Assembly (NCBI RefSeq): GCF_040215725.1
Contig: NZ_CP157967.1
Coordinates: forward strand, 3,380,501 to 3,444,500
DNA length: 64,000 nucleotides
Direction: 5' to 3'
Source: Rhizobium sp. ZPR4
GTDB lineage: Bacteria > Pseudomonadota > Alphaproteobacteria > Rhizobiales > Rhizobiaceae
Position numbers and translations under genes: made by a program. Shown one piece after another: positions 1-8,693 of this stretch (within the stretch, counting starts at the first letter, position 1; the number at the start of each line of letters is the position of its first letter). Under the pieces are notes generated by a model, which saw nothing but the letters and a program-made list of their open reading frames with translations, made no database searches and had not been told where the DNA came from.

Positions 1-277
1 GCAGCAGCAATTTCAGCGTCAGGATGATCTGCAACGTCGGCAGATTGCGCCGCGAGAGATCGCCGCCAATAAGACGCGCGAGGATGACAACGACGCAGAA
101 AACCGGCAGCGCCAGAAGCTTGGCTAGCGCGCCCGAGGTCCCGAGTACCAATGAAGCGCCGAGCGTAACGAAATTGCCCGTGACATGCGCCGTGAACAGC
201 CCATGCAGGGCAAGAAACCCGGCGGTGTCGACATAGCCACCATTGATGCTCAGAAGGGTGGGAAGGCTCGGCTTCAT
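1..277 (-). CDS. DUF1275 (YoaK-like) family membrane protein, N-terminal part
   Basis: The reverse strand from 277 encodes a continuous hydrophobic protein that runs off the left edge of the window, so only about the first 92 residues are visible. It begins MKPSLPTLLSINGGYVDTAG and continues with FLALHGLFTAHVTGNFVTLG. The conserved NGGYVDT, HVTGN and LGA blocks are characteristic of the DUF1275/YoaK family of inner-membrane proteins, whose function is unknown. The ATG at 277 is preceded by a GAGGA ribosome-binding site about 7 bases upstream, which supports this start. The visible part holds the first two predicted membrane segments. No neighbour on the same strand is visible to place it in an operon. 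Family assignment is fairly secure; the function is not known. Confidence 0.8.
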   Translation of the reverse strand, partial: MKPSLPTLLSINGGYVDTAGFLALHGLFTAHVTGNFVTLGASLVLGTSGALAKLLALPVFCVVVILARLIGGDLSRRNLPTLQIILTLKLLL

Positions 278-825
278 TGGTTCCTCGCGCGCTTCGATCG
301 TCTCCGACCTTATCGCGCCGAAAAGCCGCCGATGTCGAGATGCTTGCGTGGCCGCGAAACGAAACGTCGCCGTGCAACGCCGATCGGACGGCGGCGGCAT
401 ACTGCAGATCAAAGTTGCATCCACGTGCCCAACCGGTCGTCTGTCACAAAGACGGTGGGAAGCAGCGCTTCACGATTCCAGCAGTTTTCTCGCGTCTTGT
501 GCACCTCCTCGTCCAAGACCGTCGGATAAGGGCCGCAGCAGGACTAGCGATTCAACTGGGTCGTCGTGGCTTGTTGGACACGTTGGATTTCGCAACCAAC
601 TGGGGCGCGGCCTCATAAGCACTGTTCATTTGCGCCGAAATTTCACCCAACTTTGCGTTTCATCGTGACCCTGGCTGAATTCCAATAGCGCAATTTCGTC
701 AACGGCATTTTCGCGACAGAACGGATCAGCCTCAAATGCAAATCTGGGTCAAGGCATTCCGAAACTGGCAGACCTACGCACGTTGCGGCATCTTCGTTGG
801 TATCTTTGATTGAGAAATGGGCGGC
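278..825. other. Intergenic region with no recognisable gene
   Basis: Several open frames exist here on the plus strand, but their translations are arginine- and serine-rich, overlap each other, lack ribosome-binding sites and match no family I recognise. They look like chance frames in GC-rich DNA. The stretch becomes AT-rich towards its right end, where the promoter of the following gene should lie. I see no RNA gene. Confidence 0.5.
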
Positions 826-855
826 GTTATACTAGATTTGCAAAAATAGTATAAC
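826..855. promoter_or_regulatory. Palindromic operator before the nucleotidyltransferase-fold gene
   Basis: A perfect 9-bp inverted repeat, GTTATACTA (826-834) and TAGTATAAC (847-855), is separated by 12 bases. It ends 10 bases before the ATG at 866. Its AT-rich arms resemble a -10 region, so a bound repressor would block transcription and possibly translation initiation. This placement is typical of autoregulated toxin-antitoxin or stress genes. The binding protein is not identified. Confidence 0.6.
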
Positions 856-865
856 GGAGCTTCTG

Positions 866-1930
866 ATGAACCGCCTCGACACAATGTATCAAACGATCCT
901 AGCCGAACTTGGTCAACGGGTTTTCGATGCCAGCTTCGTTTCCGACTTCCCGGCCGACGGCCGTTTTGTCTCCGTCACGGTGAAGGATCGCAAATATTGG
1001 TATTTCGATCAACCCGACGGGCAGGGCGGCCAAACTCGCCGCTATGTCGGTCCTGCTGATGATGCCGCGATCACTGAAAGGGTTACGCAATTCAAGGCGC
1101 TAAAGAATGATTTCACGTCACGCCGCAAGCTCGTTCGGACGTTGATTCGTGAAGGCGGACTTCCCAGACCTGAGAATAGGGCTGGGGACATCATTGAAGT
1201 TCTCGCCAATGCGGGTTTCTTCCGGCTGCGTGGCGTCCTCATCGGCACAGTCGCGTATCAATGCTACTCCGGCCTCCTCGGCGTCCGTCTGCCTTCCGCT
1301 TCCATGGTGACGGGTGACGCTGATCTCGCGCAAGATTTTGCAATCTCCAACGAAGTACAAGACAGCCTTCCCCCTATTCTCGATCTGCTCCGATCGGTCG
1401 ACGAGACATTCCAGCCGATCCCGCCGCATGGTTCGGGCTCGCCGCGATCGTCGGCTTTCCGGACACAAGATGCTTACCGCGTCGAATTTTTGACCGGGAA
1501 TCGAGGATCAGACGATTATTTGGACAAGCCTGCCGAAATGCCCGCCCTTGGCGGTGCCTCGGCTGATCCGCTCCGGTTTCTCGATTTCCTGATCTACGAG
1601 CCGGTGCGGACGGTCTTGCTGCATCAAGCTGGAGTGTCGGTTCTCGTACCCGATCCGGCTCGGTATGCCATTCATAAGCTGATCGTCGCCACGCGGCGGA
1701 TTAAGACGGCCGATAGCTTTCTGAAGCAGCAGAAAGACCTCGATCAGGCGACAGCACTGATCGAGGCCATGGCGCAAGTGCGCCGATTCAACGATATGAG
1801 GGAAGCTCTTCAAGAGGCTTGGGCGAGAGGACCGGCTTGGCGAGAGGCGATCACCGAAGCGCTTTCCATGATCCCCAATGAAACTGCTAATCGGCTGGTG
1901 AAAGTCATCGATGAAAATGACGGGGGATAG
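866..1930 (+). CDS. GSU2403-type nucleotidyltransferase-fold protein (NTP_transf_8)
   Basis: This 354-residue protein matches the family of nucleotidyltransferase-fold proteins typified by GSU2403. The N-terminal 100 residues are a family-specific region with a YWYFDQPDGQGG stretch. The nucleotidyltransferase core follows: RGVLIGTVAYQCYSG near residues 122-136, then VTGDADLAQ near 148-156, which supplies the paired acidic residues. Members are often found with defence or toxin-antitoxin type genes, and related folds (AbiEii, MenT) act as tRNA-nucleotidyl-transferring toxins. That role is inferred only by analogy. The gene stands alone, with a strong palindrome directly before the start. The ATG is preceded by GGAGC at a normal distance. 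Length and reading frame look intact. Confidence 0.75.
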   Translation: MNRLDTMYQTILAELGQRVFDASFVSDFPADGRFVSVTVKDRKYWYFDQPDGQGGQTRRYVGPADDAAITERVTQFKALKNDFTSRRKLVRTLIREGGLPRPENRAGDIIEVLANAGFFRLRGVLIGTVAYQCYSGLLGVRLPSASMVTGDADLAQDFAISNEVQDSLPPILDLLRSVDETFQPIPPHGSGSPRSSAFRTQDAYRVEFLTGNRGSDDYLDKPAEMPALGGASADPLRFLDFLIYEPVRTVLLHQAGVSVLVPDPARYAIHKLIVATRRIKTADSFLKQQKDLDQATALIEAMAQVRRFNDMREALQEAWARGPAWREAITEALSMIPNETANRLVKVIDENDGG

Positions 1931-2023
1931 GGGAAGGGGCCGCTACCGGCTCTGATGGGGACGGCCCCGACGGCATCTGTGTGCCAGAATGGAGACGTTG
2001 ATCACCATTTAGAGGAGGCGTCC

Positions 2024-2242
2024 ATGAAAGATGTTAGTATTATCGGACTGGATCTGGCGAAGAATGTGTTTCAGGTCCATTGCTCTGATAGAACTGGCAG
2101 CGCGCTTTTGCGCAAGAAACTTCGGCGTGATCAGTTGCTTGGACTTTTTGATCTGAACCGAAAGCGCGGCCCGTCCGTGGCCGTGGCCGACACTAGGCTT
2201 CGATCCTACCCGAACGAACAGCCGCTTTTGGGCGACAGCTGA
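2024..2242 (+). pseudogene. IS110-family transposase, N-terminal remnant
   Basis: From the ATG at 2024, preceded by an AGAGGAGG ribosome-binding site, the translation reads MKDVSIIGLDLAKNVFQVHC and then RKKLRRDQLLGLF. This is the typical start of an IS110-family DEDD transposase, including the GLDLAK motif that carries the first catalytic Asp. Homology stops after about 45 residues, and the frame runs to a stop at 2242 with unrelated sequence. Full-length members are 320-400 residues, so this is a truncated, non-functional copy. The region 2243-2444 that follows holds nothing I recognise; the minus-strand frame there does not resemble a known protein. Confidence 0.75.
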
Positions 2243-2444
2243 TGCGCCGGCGCGAAAGGCACCCTCTATTCCACTAGCGCCCGACGCTCCTCCAAAACCC
2301 GCATTCAGGTCTGTCGCCATCTCGCCACTACTCATTACCAGCCGAACAACCCGCATCTTCGCTTCTGTTGGACGACCAAAAGGCGGCTCCACGACACGGA
2401 CTCGGGTATAGCCTGTCGTTTTCCTTTCAAATCTTTGGACGTTC

Positions 2445-5400
2445 TCAGCGATCAATACCACGGGCACGGTTGATCGTTCGACTTTGGCGCTCAGCGATAA
2501 TCTCTTCTGTCCTATCTATAGCGACGGCACGCTGGACTGTGCGCAATTGGCCAAGGATGGATTTGAAGACCGGTTGCTGAGACCTTGAGACCATATTGGC
2601 AACATCGGTCTCGTTGCGCAAAATTGCGCCCGGTCCGAAGCGAGCATCAAGTGCCTTACTGACCACAGAAAATTCGTGTCGGACATCTGGTGACAAAGAC
2701 CGGACCAATCGCGCCAGCTCGCGCGGGTTCTTCTCCGTCTCGGACGTGATGTGTCGCAGCTCAGTCTCGGCAATTCTCGTCAACGCTGGAATGGCTATTG
2801 CCATCCGTTCCCGCTCTATCATGACCACCGATTTTTCGGTCTCAAAAGCGCTCAAGTAATATCGACCAAGAGAGTGAATGTCGGCACTAACTGCGTTAAC
2901 CGCCTGCAGTGCTTTCCTGCGCTCCCGGCCACCAGCGAGCAGCCTATCCATCGTTCTGGCGCTGCCGCGCAAAGGGCCATAGGCCGTTGGCTCTGTGGCA
3001 ACAGCACGTGCAATACGCTCAGGGTCGATCTGCTTCAGCACCAGATCTTCGATCACCGCCACGGCGGCTGCGGGGTCGCGCCAGATCACGGATGCAGTCG
3101 CTATGAGTACAGCTCTTACCTGTTTGTAGTGCTCGGCCTCGATCACATGCATCCGCGCCTCCTCATCGAGGCTTGCCTTGAATTTCGTGACCGCTGGCAA
3201 CATCGCAGGAGATTCGGGTTGGGCGAGACGCGCCTCTTCTGCAAACGATCGGGTAAGGGAATTCACTGCGGGTAATAGATCGGAAGCATCCGCCGTCGGA
3301 GCGGGCAAGGCGTCTTTGTCGCGTGTTGCGTGAATAGCAGTATTCCGCCCCGAAGTTTCGACTGCGACCCCGAAGGGCACGTTCGCCCGTTGCCAGAGCC
3401 GCGCCACATGATCACTTTGTACGCTGAGCCATTTGGATAGACGCTCAACCTGTGCCTCGACGGCGTGACCATACTCCGCGATAGTGTCGATGCCGCGCCG
3501 CCGTGCGAAGTCGAAAGCCACGGATCGATAAGACGCCTCGTTTTCGAAATCGAGCGTTGTCGTCTTTTCGCCGGGGCGCGACAGCCGTTCGACCAGTTGC
3601 GCAAAGAGCGTCGGAGGATGATGTTCGGCTGCAAACTGGTCCGCCCGATCCTTGGCCTTATCGGTTGAATATGCTGTCCAAATATTGCGGTCGACAACAC
3701 GATCCTCAAAGTGCCTCGCGCCCGTTTCCTCATCAATAACCGGGACTTTGACGGTAACTTTTTCAGTTCCGTCCTTGCGCAGAGTCACTGTATCGCCGAC
3801 CCCGACGCCGGCCTCCTCAAGCGCCTTGGGCAGACTGACGCCCCAAAGGCGATGCGTGGTTCCGTCGTTCGTTCTGACGTCAACATAAGGAGAAGGACCA
3901 TCGTCGTCCCGCTTGCGAAACTTCGCAAGCCCAGTTTCAATAAGCTCGCCCGTGATGCCAGCGGCATGTTCGACGCGTACCGGCTTGCCCCATTCGAACT
4001 TTGGCTGAAAATCTTCCCTTGCCGCATATAGATCGACACGCTCGCGATGACGCGTCATGGCAACATATGTCAGGTGTCGGTCCATCATGCCCGTTGCCAG
4101 CACGAAAGCGCGGTCGAAGGTCGATCCTTGGGTCTTGTGAATCGTTGCGGCGTAGCCATGGTCGACATTGCGATAAGTGTCTTCGGAAAACATGACATCG
4201 CGACCATTGTCCAACCGAACAAAGAGAAATGGTTCCCCACCTCGACCCGCTATCGATATCACCGTTCCAAACATGCCGTTCTTGACATGCTGAACACTTA
4301 GGTGGGGGGCCTTGGGTTCGACGAACCGCGCATTTTCCAGGAAGATGATCCGGTCTCCCTCACGGAACTCACGTCTGCCGCGCTCTGTGCGAAACGACCT
4401 ACCTTCCCCAAGCGCATCCTGTTGCAACATGACCGCACGGATCGCATCGTTGAGGCGTCTAACATCGCTATTGGTGTGGGCGAGAACCATCAACTCGTCA
4501 CCCCGCAACTTACGACCGACGACCTGCGCCTTCGCAATAGCATCAAGGCGAGCGTTGGCCCAGTCGGAGACGATGCGTTGAACCGCATCATTGCGCGTGT
4601 CACTTTCGAGGACATGGCCATGGGCGCTATAGGCCCTCAAGGCTTCCTCAACATTTCCACGGGCAAACAGACCGGACGCCTCTCGCGCCCATTCGTGTCT
4701 CTGGCGGCGAACGCCGACCAATTCGGCAAAGCCGATGCGCTCGACGATGGCACGGAAGGCGGCCCCCGCCTGGATCGGCTGAAGCTGCATCGCGTCGCCG
4801 ACAAGAACCGCTTTCGCACCGGCATCCTCGACGCGTTTGAGAAGACGCGCCATCTGTTGCGACGACACCATACCAGCTTCGTCCAGAACCAGCACGTCGC
4901 CCTTCTGCAGCAGGTCATAGTCGTTTTTCCAGGCAAGCTCCCAAGCGGCAATCGTACGTGAACGGATCCCGGAACTACCAGTCAATGCCTCCACCGCCTT
5001 GCCGGCGAGCGCTGCTCCGAGGACGCGCCTGCCGTCTCCTTCCCATACGAGACGTGCCACACTCAGCAATGTCGATTTGCCAGCACCCGCGACACCGACG
5101 ACTGCGGCAATGCCGCTATCGGCCGTGATGTGTCGGACCGCATCGACCTGCTCGGCATCGAGGCGAATGGCCTTGTTTGGCGCTGCCTCAATCTCCCCTA
5201 TGGCAGCATCAACTTGGGATGACGATATCGCGAAGCCACCGATGTTCGAAAGGTTGAATGCCGACCGCGCCATATGGAATTCGGTCCTAATCGTCGCGCG
5301 CGTAGTGAAGACCGCCGGCAGCTCGACCCCACCAGTTTCCGAACTCACCTGCTGCGGCCGTAGCATTACCAAGTCGTCTGACGCCATCAGTTTCGCGCGG

Positions 5401-6329
5401 ATATTGGCAAAGACGATTGGATCATCAACGTGGCGGTGCAGGGCACGGGCGATCTCGGCTTCATCGAAAGTCGAGCGCTCGTTGCTGAGTTGCCTAAGCA
5501 GTAGGGCGGGGTCGGCAGCGAGGCGATCCGCCGTCTCGTAACGCTGTGCCAATGCTGCAGGGGCGAAATAGACATCGGCACCGTTGCGTAGACGCGCTGT
5601 GCGGGCGGGACCGAGATGGCGCTGCCCCATTCCCCGCAACCCCTGCTCCTCATAGGAGCGGCCGTCTATGCGGATATCGTGACCGGCAAGGGCCAGATGG
5701 TGCGTTACCGTTTGAGCCCATGCAAGCTTCCACTCCTCCAGCGTTGCCTTGTTGCCTGCCCATGGATGGCGAATGATTTCTCCTTTCTGCCTGCGACGCG
5801 TTTTGTGGCGTAACGGCTCACCGCCGTCGTCAACGACAGCGACGCGCTTCAGCCCAAATCCCTCCGCTGTTAGTGGACGCAGCGTGGTGATAACGTGGAC
5901 GTGCGGATTGCCCTTCTTGTCGTGATAGACCCAGTCTGCCACCATTCCGCGCGACACTAGGTTCTCGCGAACGAAGTCGCGTACCAGGGCGATATTCTCC
6001 TTCCTGCTGAGCTCGTTTGGAAGCGCAAGGATGATCTCGCGGGCCAACTGTGCATTACGTTGGGTCTCGAAACGATCGACGGCATTCCAAAGCGCTTCGC
6101 TGGCGCCGGCAACCGATCGTCCGTCGATTAAAATTCGCAACCATGCCGGTGTATCATCAGGCAGAGCGAGTTCCTCATGGACGAGTTCGGCCGCGTCTGC
6201 GGAGTAGAGGAACCTAGTCCCCACCTGCTCATCCATCATCTTGGTACGATGACGATAGGCGGCAGCCGAGACAATGTTCTGTCCCGCTCCGCGGCTGATT
6301 ATTTTCGCTCTCAAAAACATAATAGCCAT
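2445..6329 (-). CDS. traA: TraA, Ti-type MOBQ conjugative relaxase/helicase
   Basis: TraA nicks oriT and, by analogy with its family, unwinds and pilots the transferred strand to the coupling protein. The protein opens MAIMFLRAKIISRGAGQNIV, the standard Ti-type TraA start, so I place the start at the ATG at 6329; the frame stays open 33 codons further upstream. Residues about 1-230 form the MobA/MobL relaxase domain with the likely nicking tyrosine (SAAAYRH, Tyr25) and the metal-binding motif NPHVHVITT (His143, His145). A RecD/UvrD-like helicase follows with Walker A GVAGAGKST (about 412-420) and Walker B VLVLDEAGM. The C-terminal half is charged and helical. At 1294 residues it is longer than pTi TraA (about 1100) but within the range of rhizobial plasmid relaxases. 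It is divergent from traC, the usual arrangement around oriT. Confidence 0.93.
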   Translation of the reverse strand: MAIMFLRAKIISRGAGQNIVSAAAYRHRTKMMDEQVGTRFLYSADAAELVHEELALPDDTPAWLRILIDGRSVAGASEALWNAVDRFETQRNAQLAREIILALPNELSRKENIALVRDFVRENLVSRGMVADWVYHDKKGNPHVHVITTLRPLTAEGFGLKRVAVVDDGGEPLRHKTRRRQKGEIIRHPWAGNKATLEEWKLAWAQTVTHHLALAGHDIRIDGRSYEEQGLRGMGQRHLGPARTARLRNGADVYFAPAALAQRYETADRLAADPALLLRQLSNERSTFDEAEIARALHRHVDDPIVFANIRAKLMASDDLVMLRPQQVSSETGGVELPAVFTTRATIRTEFHMARSAFNLSNIGGFAISSSQVDAAIGEIEAAPNKAIRLDAEQVDAVRHITADSGIAAVVGVAGAGKSTLLSVARLVWEGDGRRVLGAALAGKAVEALTGSSGIRSRTIAAWELAWKNDYDLLQKGDVLVLDEAGMVSSQQMARLLKRVEDAGAKAVLVGDAMQLQPIQAGAAFRAIVERIGFAELVGVRRQRHEWAREASGLFARGNVEEALRAYSAHGHVLESDTRNDAVQRIVSDWANARLDAIAKAQVVGRKLRGDELMVLAHTNSDVRRLNDAIRAVMLQQDALGEGRSFRTERGRREFREGDRIIFLENARFVEPKAPHLSVQHVKNGMFGTVISIAGRGGEPFLFVRLDNGRDVMFSEDTYRNVDHGYAATIHKTQGSTFDRAFVLATGMMDRHLTYVAMTRHRERVDLYAAREDFQPKFEWGKPVRVEHAAGITGELIETGLAKFRKRDDDGPSPYVDVRTNDGTTHRLWGVSLPKALEEAGVGVGDTVTLRKDGTEKVTVKVPVIDEETGARHFEDRVVDRNIWTAYSTDKAKDRADQFAAEHHPPTLFAQLVERLSRPGEKTTTLDFENEASYRSVAFDFARRRGIDTIAEYGHAVEAQVERLSKWLSVQSDHVARLWQRANVPFGVAVETSGRNTAIHATRDKDALPAPTADASDLLPAVNSLTRSFAEEARLAQPESPAMLPAVTKFKASLDEEARMHVIEAEHYKQVRAVLIATASVIWRDPAAAVAVIEDLVLKQIDPERIARAVATEPTAYGPLRGSARTMDRLLAGGRERRKALQAVNAVSADIHSLGRYYLSAFETEKSVVMIERERMAIAIPALTRIAETELRHITSETEKNPRELARLVRSLSPDVRHEFSVVSKALDARFGPGAILRNETDVANMVSRSQQPVFKSILGQLRTVQRAVAIDRTEEIIAERQSRTINRARGIDR

Positions 6330-6520
6330 ATTTGACTCTATATTTTCTGGCACATCCGCATCGCGGATAGCGAGATATTTAGCGGCAATTTCTTCGAAAA
6401 ATCCGCAATTTTCCAAGGCGAATTCCACTTTCCTATATTATTGCAGCTGATTTGACTACATTATTTAATATAGTATAAAAGATGCCAACAGACTCGGCTC
6501 TGATGAAAGGAAGGACAGAT
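6330..6520. promoter_or_regulatory. traA/traC divergent region: promoters and candidate oriT
   Basis: In Ti-type systems oriT lies between traA and traC, so this 191-bp gap is the natural place for it. I do not recognise the conserved nick sequence by eye. Visible structure includes a short hairpin (ATCCGC at 6354-6359, loop ATC, GCGGAT at 6363-6368) and a promoter-like pair facing traC: TTGACT (6452-6457) and TATAAA (6474-6479) with a 16-bp spacer. A second TTTGACTCTAT block sits at 6330, beside the traA start. The assignment as oriT rests on position only. Confidence 0.4.
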
Positions 6521-6745
6521 ATGCGTGCAAGAACCACGGTTTCCGAGATCGACACACAGATCGAGCTGCTCAGAGAGAAACGAAAGACCATGGTCGCCAA
6601 GGCCAATGACCGTTTCGCTAGCGCGGCACGGAGGGCAGGTCTCGCCGAACTGGACATTTCCGACGCCGAGCTCAATGAGATTCTCGTCGAAATCACAGCG
6701 CGATTTCGCGACGGCGAAAAAAGGACAGCGGGCGAATCCGCTTAA
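6521..6745 (+). CDS. traC: TraC-type conjugal transfer accessory protein
   Basis: This is a 74-residue charged protein with a helical N-terminal segment (IDTQIELLREKRKTMVAKAND) followed by AARRAGLAELDISDAELNEI and ARFRDGE. That layout matches the small TraC proteins encoded opposite traA on Ti-type plasmids, which are thought to assist the relaxosome. An alternative ATG at 6482 lies upstream, but 6521 is preceded by AAAGGAAGG at the right distance and is preferred. traD follows within about 50 bp on the same strand, so the two form an operon. The protein is of normal length for the family. Confidence 0.8.
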   Translation: MRARTTVSEIDTQIELLREKRKTMVAKANDRFASAARRAGLAELDISDAELNEILVEITARFRDGEKRTAGESA

Positions 6746-6794
6746 GAGGCTGGATCAGCGGATTATGCTTCTCGAACGAAGGCGGCAGCGCGAT

Positions 6795-7025
6795 ATGACA
6801 AACGATCGCAAGCGCGAATCGCGCGAAAAGATGATCTTCGGCGGATTGATCATCAAGGCTGGCTTGAGAAAAGCCGATCGCGCGTTCCTGCTTGGCGCCT
6901 TGATCGAGGCCAGCCGGATCCCGCCAGATACTGCGCAGTACCGCGAGCTTCACAAGATTGGTATGGAAGCGTTCCGAGCCGATGCACGCATGAATAATTC
7001 GGAGAGCAAGGATCTAGATGTTTGA
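6795..7025 (+). CDS. traD: TraD-type conjugal transfer accessory protein
   Basis: The 76-residue product begins MTNDRKRESREK and contains FGGLIIKAGLRKADRAFLLG, which is the hallmark of the small TraD proteins of Ti-type transfer regions (GGLVVKAGL then a basic segment then LLGALI). Their role is accessory to relaxosome processing. Start 6795 matches the family start; an in-frame ATG at 6765 would add ten residues. In pTi plasmids traG, the coupling protein, follows traD directly. Here it does not: a coupling protein gene appears only at 44204. The last codons overlap a short frame starting at 7018. Confidence 0.8.
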   Translation: MTNDRKRESREKMIFGGLIIKAGLRKADRAFLLGALIEASRIPPDTAQYRELHKIGMEAFRADARMNNSESKDLDV

Positions 7026-7134
7026 CCCAGGCTTTGATCCCGCCGACGATACCCCCTCTGACACGTTCATCTTTACATCGAGGCCTTCAGCGTCACGGAA
7101 TTTCGCGATTACCAACGTCGAAGGCGACAAGTAG
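7018..7134 (+). CDS. Small ORF overlapping the end of traD, unknown
   Basis: An ATG at 7018 overlaps the traD stop (ATGTTTGA) and opens a 38-codon frame beginning MFDPGFDPADDTPSDTF. The overlap is the kind used for translational coupling and the sequence is acidic, but I recognise no family. It sits where traG would begin in Ti-type operons, so it may be a relic of a deleted downstream gene. It may equally be a chance frame. Confidence 0.25.
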   Translation: MFDPGFDPADDTPSDTFIFTSRPSASRNFAITNVEGDK

Positions 7135-7490
7135 CGAACAAAGAAGCGGCTGCGTACGGATGTTGCTCGTCTCCTGCAATTTATACATTGCGTAACTAAA
7201 CTACGACTGAATGATCGATCCGTGGGAGCCGTTTGACGGACAGATCTCATCAATAATCGTGGCCAAGAATTGCCACTAGCCACTTCTCCGCGTCAGAACC
7301 TGACCAAACAGCGGGGCGGGAGTAGGCCCTCTTGCGAAACGACCGATTTATGCGGCTTTGGCCATCAAAGCCTCCTGATGTGCATTTGGCGGACGCGATG
7401 GATTTAATGCCTACCCTTGTCGGAAGGCGCGCTCTATGGCTCTCGGTTTTGATCGTAAAACACTTTGAGCGCCGCTTGTAAGCCGAAAGA
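7135..7490. other. Intergenic region after traCD, no gene seen
   Basis: This stretch between the transfer genes and the first Fic gene has no frame with a convincing start and no recognisable protein similarity on either strand. It precedes the operator cluster described at 7491-7591. A decayed traG or IS fragment would be the obvious content, but I see no motif that supports either. Confidence 0.4.
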
Positions 7491-7591
7491 TATGTCGATA
7501 AATTTGCATTTCATCGACATAATTTGCCAATGTGTCGACGCCATCGACATATTACCCGCTGTGTGTCAATGAAATGAGGAATCATCGACAT
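7491..7591. promoter_or_regulatory. Cluster of ATCGACATA half-sites before the first Fic gene
   Basis: There are five half-sites of one sequence. TATGTCGAT (7491-7499) pairs with ATCGACATA (7513-7521) as a perfect 9-bp inverted repeat. TGTGTCGA (7531-7538) pairs imperfectly with ATCGACATA (7543-7551). A fifth copy, ATCGACAT (7584-7591), overlaps the fic start codon at 7590. Two inverted repeats plus a half-site on the start codon indicate cooperative repression. The winged-helix-like C-terminus of the Fic protein itself is a candidate ligand, but this is inference. Confidence 0.6.
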
Positions 7592-8693
7592 GACGTTTCG
7601 ACCTGACCGCCCTTACAACGATCTTCCCGTGTTGCCCCCGCGTTCAGACGTTGAAACGAAGGAAATACTCAAGGCCTGCATCGCTGCTCGGGCCGCTCTC
7701 GCGGAATTACGGGTGTCGGGACAGCTTATTCCCAACCAGTCGATCCTGATTAACTCGATCCCGCTACTCGAGGCGCAAGCAAGCTCCGAAATCGAGAACA
7801 TCGTCACCACGACAGACAGGCTCTTCCGTTTTGCAAACGAAGCCGGCAATCACGCCGATCCCGCGACAAAGGAAGCGCTCCGTTATCGCACGGCTCTCAG
7901 CGAAGGATTTCAATCGCTCCGGAACCGGCCGGTCTCGACATCTACAGCAGTTGCCGTCTGCCGAACGATCAAGGGCATCGATCTCGACATTCGCTCAACG
8001 CCAGGCACGGCACTGATGAATGAGGCTACTGGCACGGTCATCTACACCCCGCCGGAAGGTCAGGAATTGCTCCGGAGCAAGCTTGCCAACTGGGAACGCT
8101 ACATCCACGAGGCCGAGGATATCGATCCGTTGATCCGCCTTGCGGTAATGCACTACCAGTTCGAAGCCATTCACCCATTTGCTGATGGCAATGGCCGCAC
8201 CGGACGCGTTTTGAACCTCCTCTATCTCGTCGACAAAGGACTACTCGACATTCCAGTGCTCTACCTTAGCCGCTACATCATTGGCAATAAGAGAGCTTAT
8301 TATGACCGGCTATTGGCCGTGACAACGGAAGGCGCCTGGGAGGGCTGGATACTCTATATGCTGGAAGCAGTTCGCGACACAGCGGAATGGTCGACAGCTC
8401 GCATTCGTGCTATTCGCGATCTTCTCAACGAGACGGCAGAAAGCATTCGGCGGGATATACCGAGGATTTATTCGCGAGAACTCGCAGAAGTAATCTTTGT
8501 GAACCCTTATTGCCGGATCGGCGACCTCGTTGAGGCGCAGATCGCCAAGCGGCAATCCGCATCAGTCTATCTTAAGCTTCTTGTCGAAGCCGGCCTACTC
8601 CAAGAAATCAAAGCCGGACGAGAAAATCTCTATATCAATCCGGCGTTACTCACCCTCCTCCGTGATCAAGCCATAGTGCGGCATGATCAATGA
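7590..8693 (+). CDS. Fic family protein with N-terminal inhibitory helix (class II)
   Basis: Fic proteins transfer AMP (or other phosphate-containing groups) from nucleotides to hydroxyl side chains of target proteins. The 367-residue product has the full active-site motif HPFADGNGRTGR at residues 195-206, with His195 as catalytic base. The N-terminal Fic_N region contains SSEIEN (65-70), which fits the inhibitory motif [S/T]xxxE[G/N] with Glu69. The protein should therefore be self-inhibited in cis (class II). The C-terminal 80 residues (CRIGDLVEAQIAKRQSASVY and AGLLQEI) look like a winged-helix DNA-binding domain, as in many stand-alone Fic regulators. GAGGA precedes the ATG, and an ATCGACAT half-site overlaps it. 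The gene is monocistronic. Targets are unknown. Confidence 0.88.
   Translation: MTFRPDRPYNDLPVLPPRSDVETKEILKACIAARAALAELRVSGQLIPNQSILINSIPLLEAQASSEIENIVTTTDRLFRFANEAGNHADPATKEALRYRTALSEGFQSLRNRPVSTSTAVAVCRTIKGIDLDIRSTPGTALMNEATGTVIYTPPEGQELLRSKLANWERYIHEAEDIDPLIRLAVMHYQFEAIHPFADGNGRTGRVLNLLYLVDKGLLDIPVLYLSRYIIGNKRAYYDRLLAVTTEGAWEGWILYMLEAVRDTAEWSTARIRAIRDLLNETAESIRRDIPRIYSRELAEVIFVNPYCRIGDLVEAQIAKRQSASVYLKLLVEAGLLQEIKAGRENLYINPALLTLLRDQAIVRHDQ

Noticed and set aside
278..825. Several overlapping plus-strand frames before the first complete gene
   Set aside because: No ribosome-binding sites, no recognisable similarity, and a biased Arg/Ser composition typical of wrong frames in GC-rich DNA.
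2009..2467. 152-codon minus-strand frame after traA
   Set aside because: Part of it is antisense to the IS110 remnant and the rest resembles no protein I know. The TraA C-terminus (NRARGIDR) is a natural end, so a frameshifted TraA extension is not needed.
6354..6368. Short hairpin between traA and traC considered as oriT
   Set aside because: Six-base arms with a 3-base loop occur often by chance and the known Ti-type nick sequence is not evident. It is mentioned only as a positional candidate.
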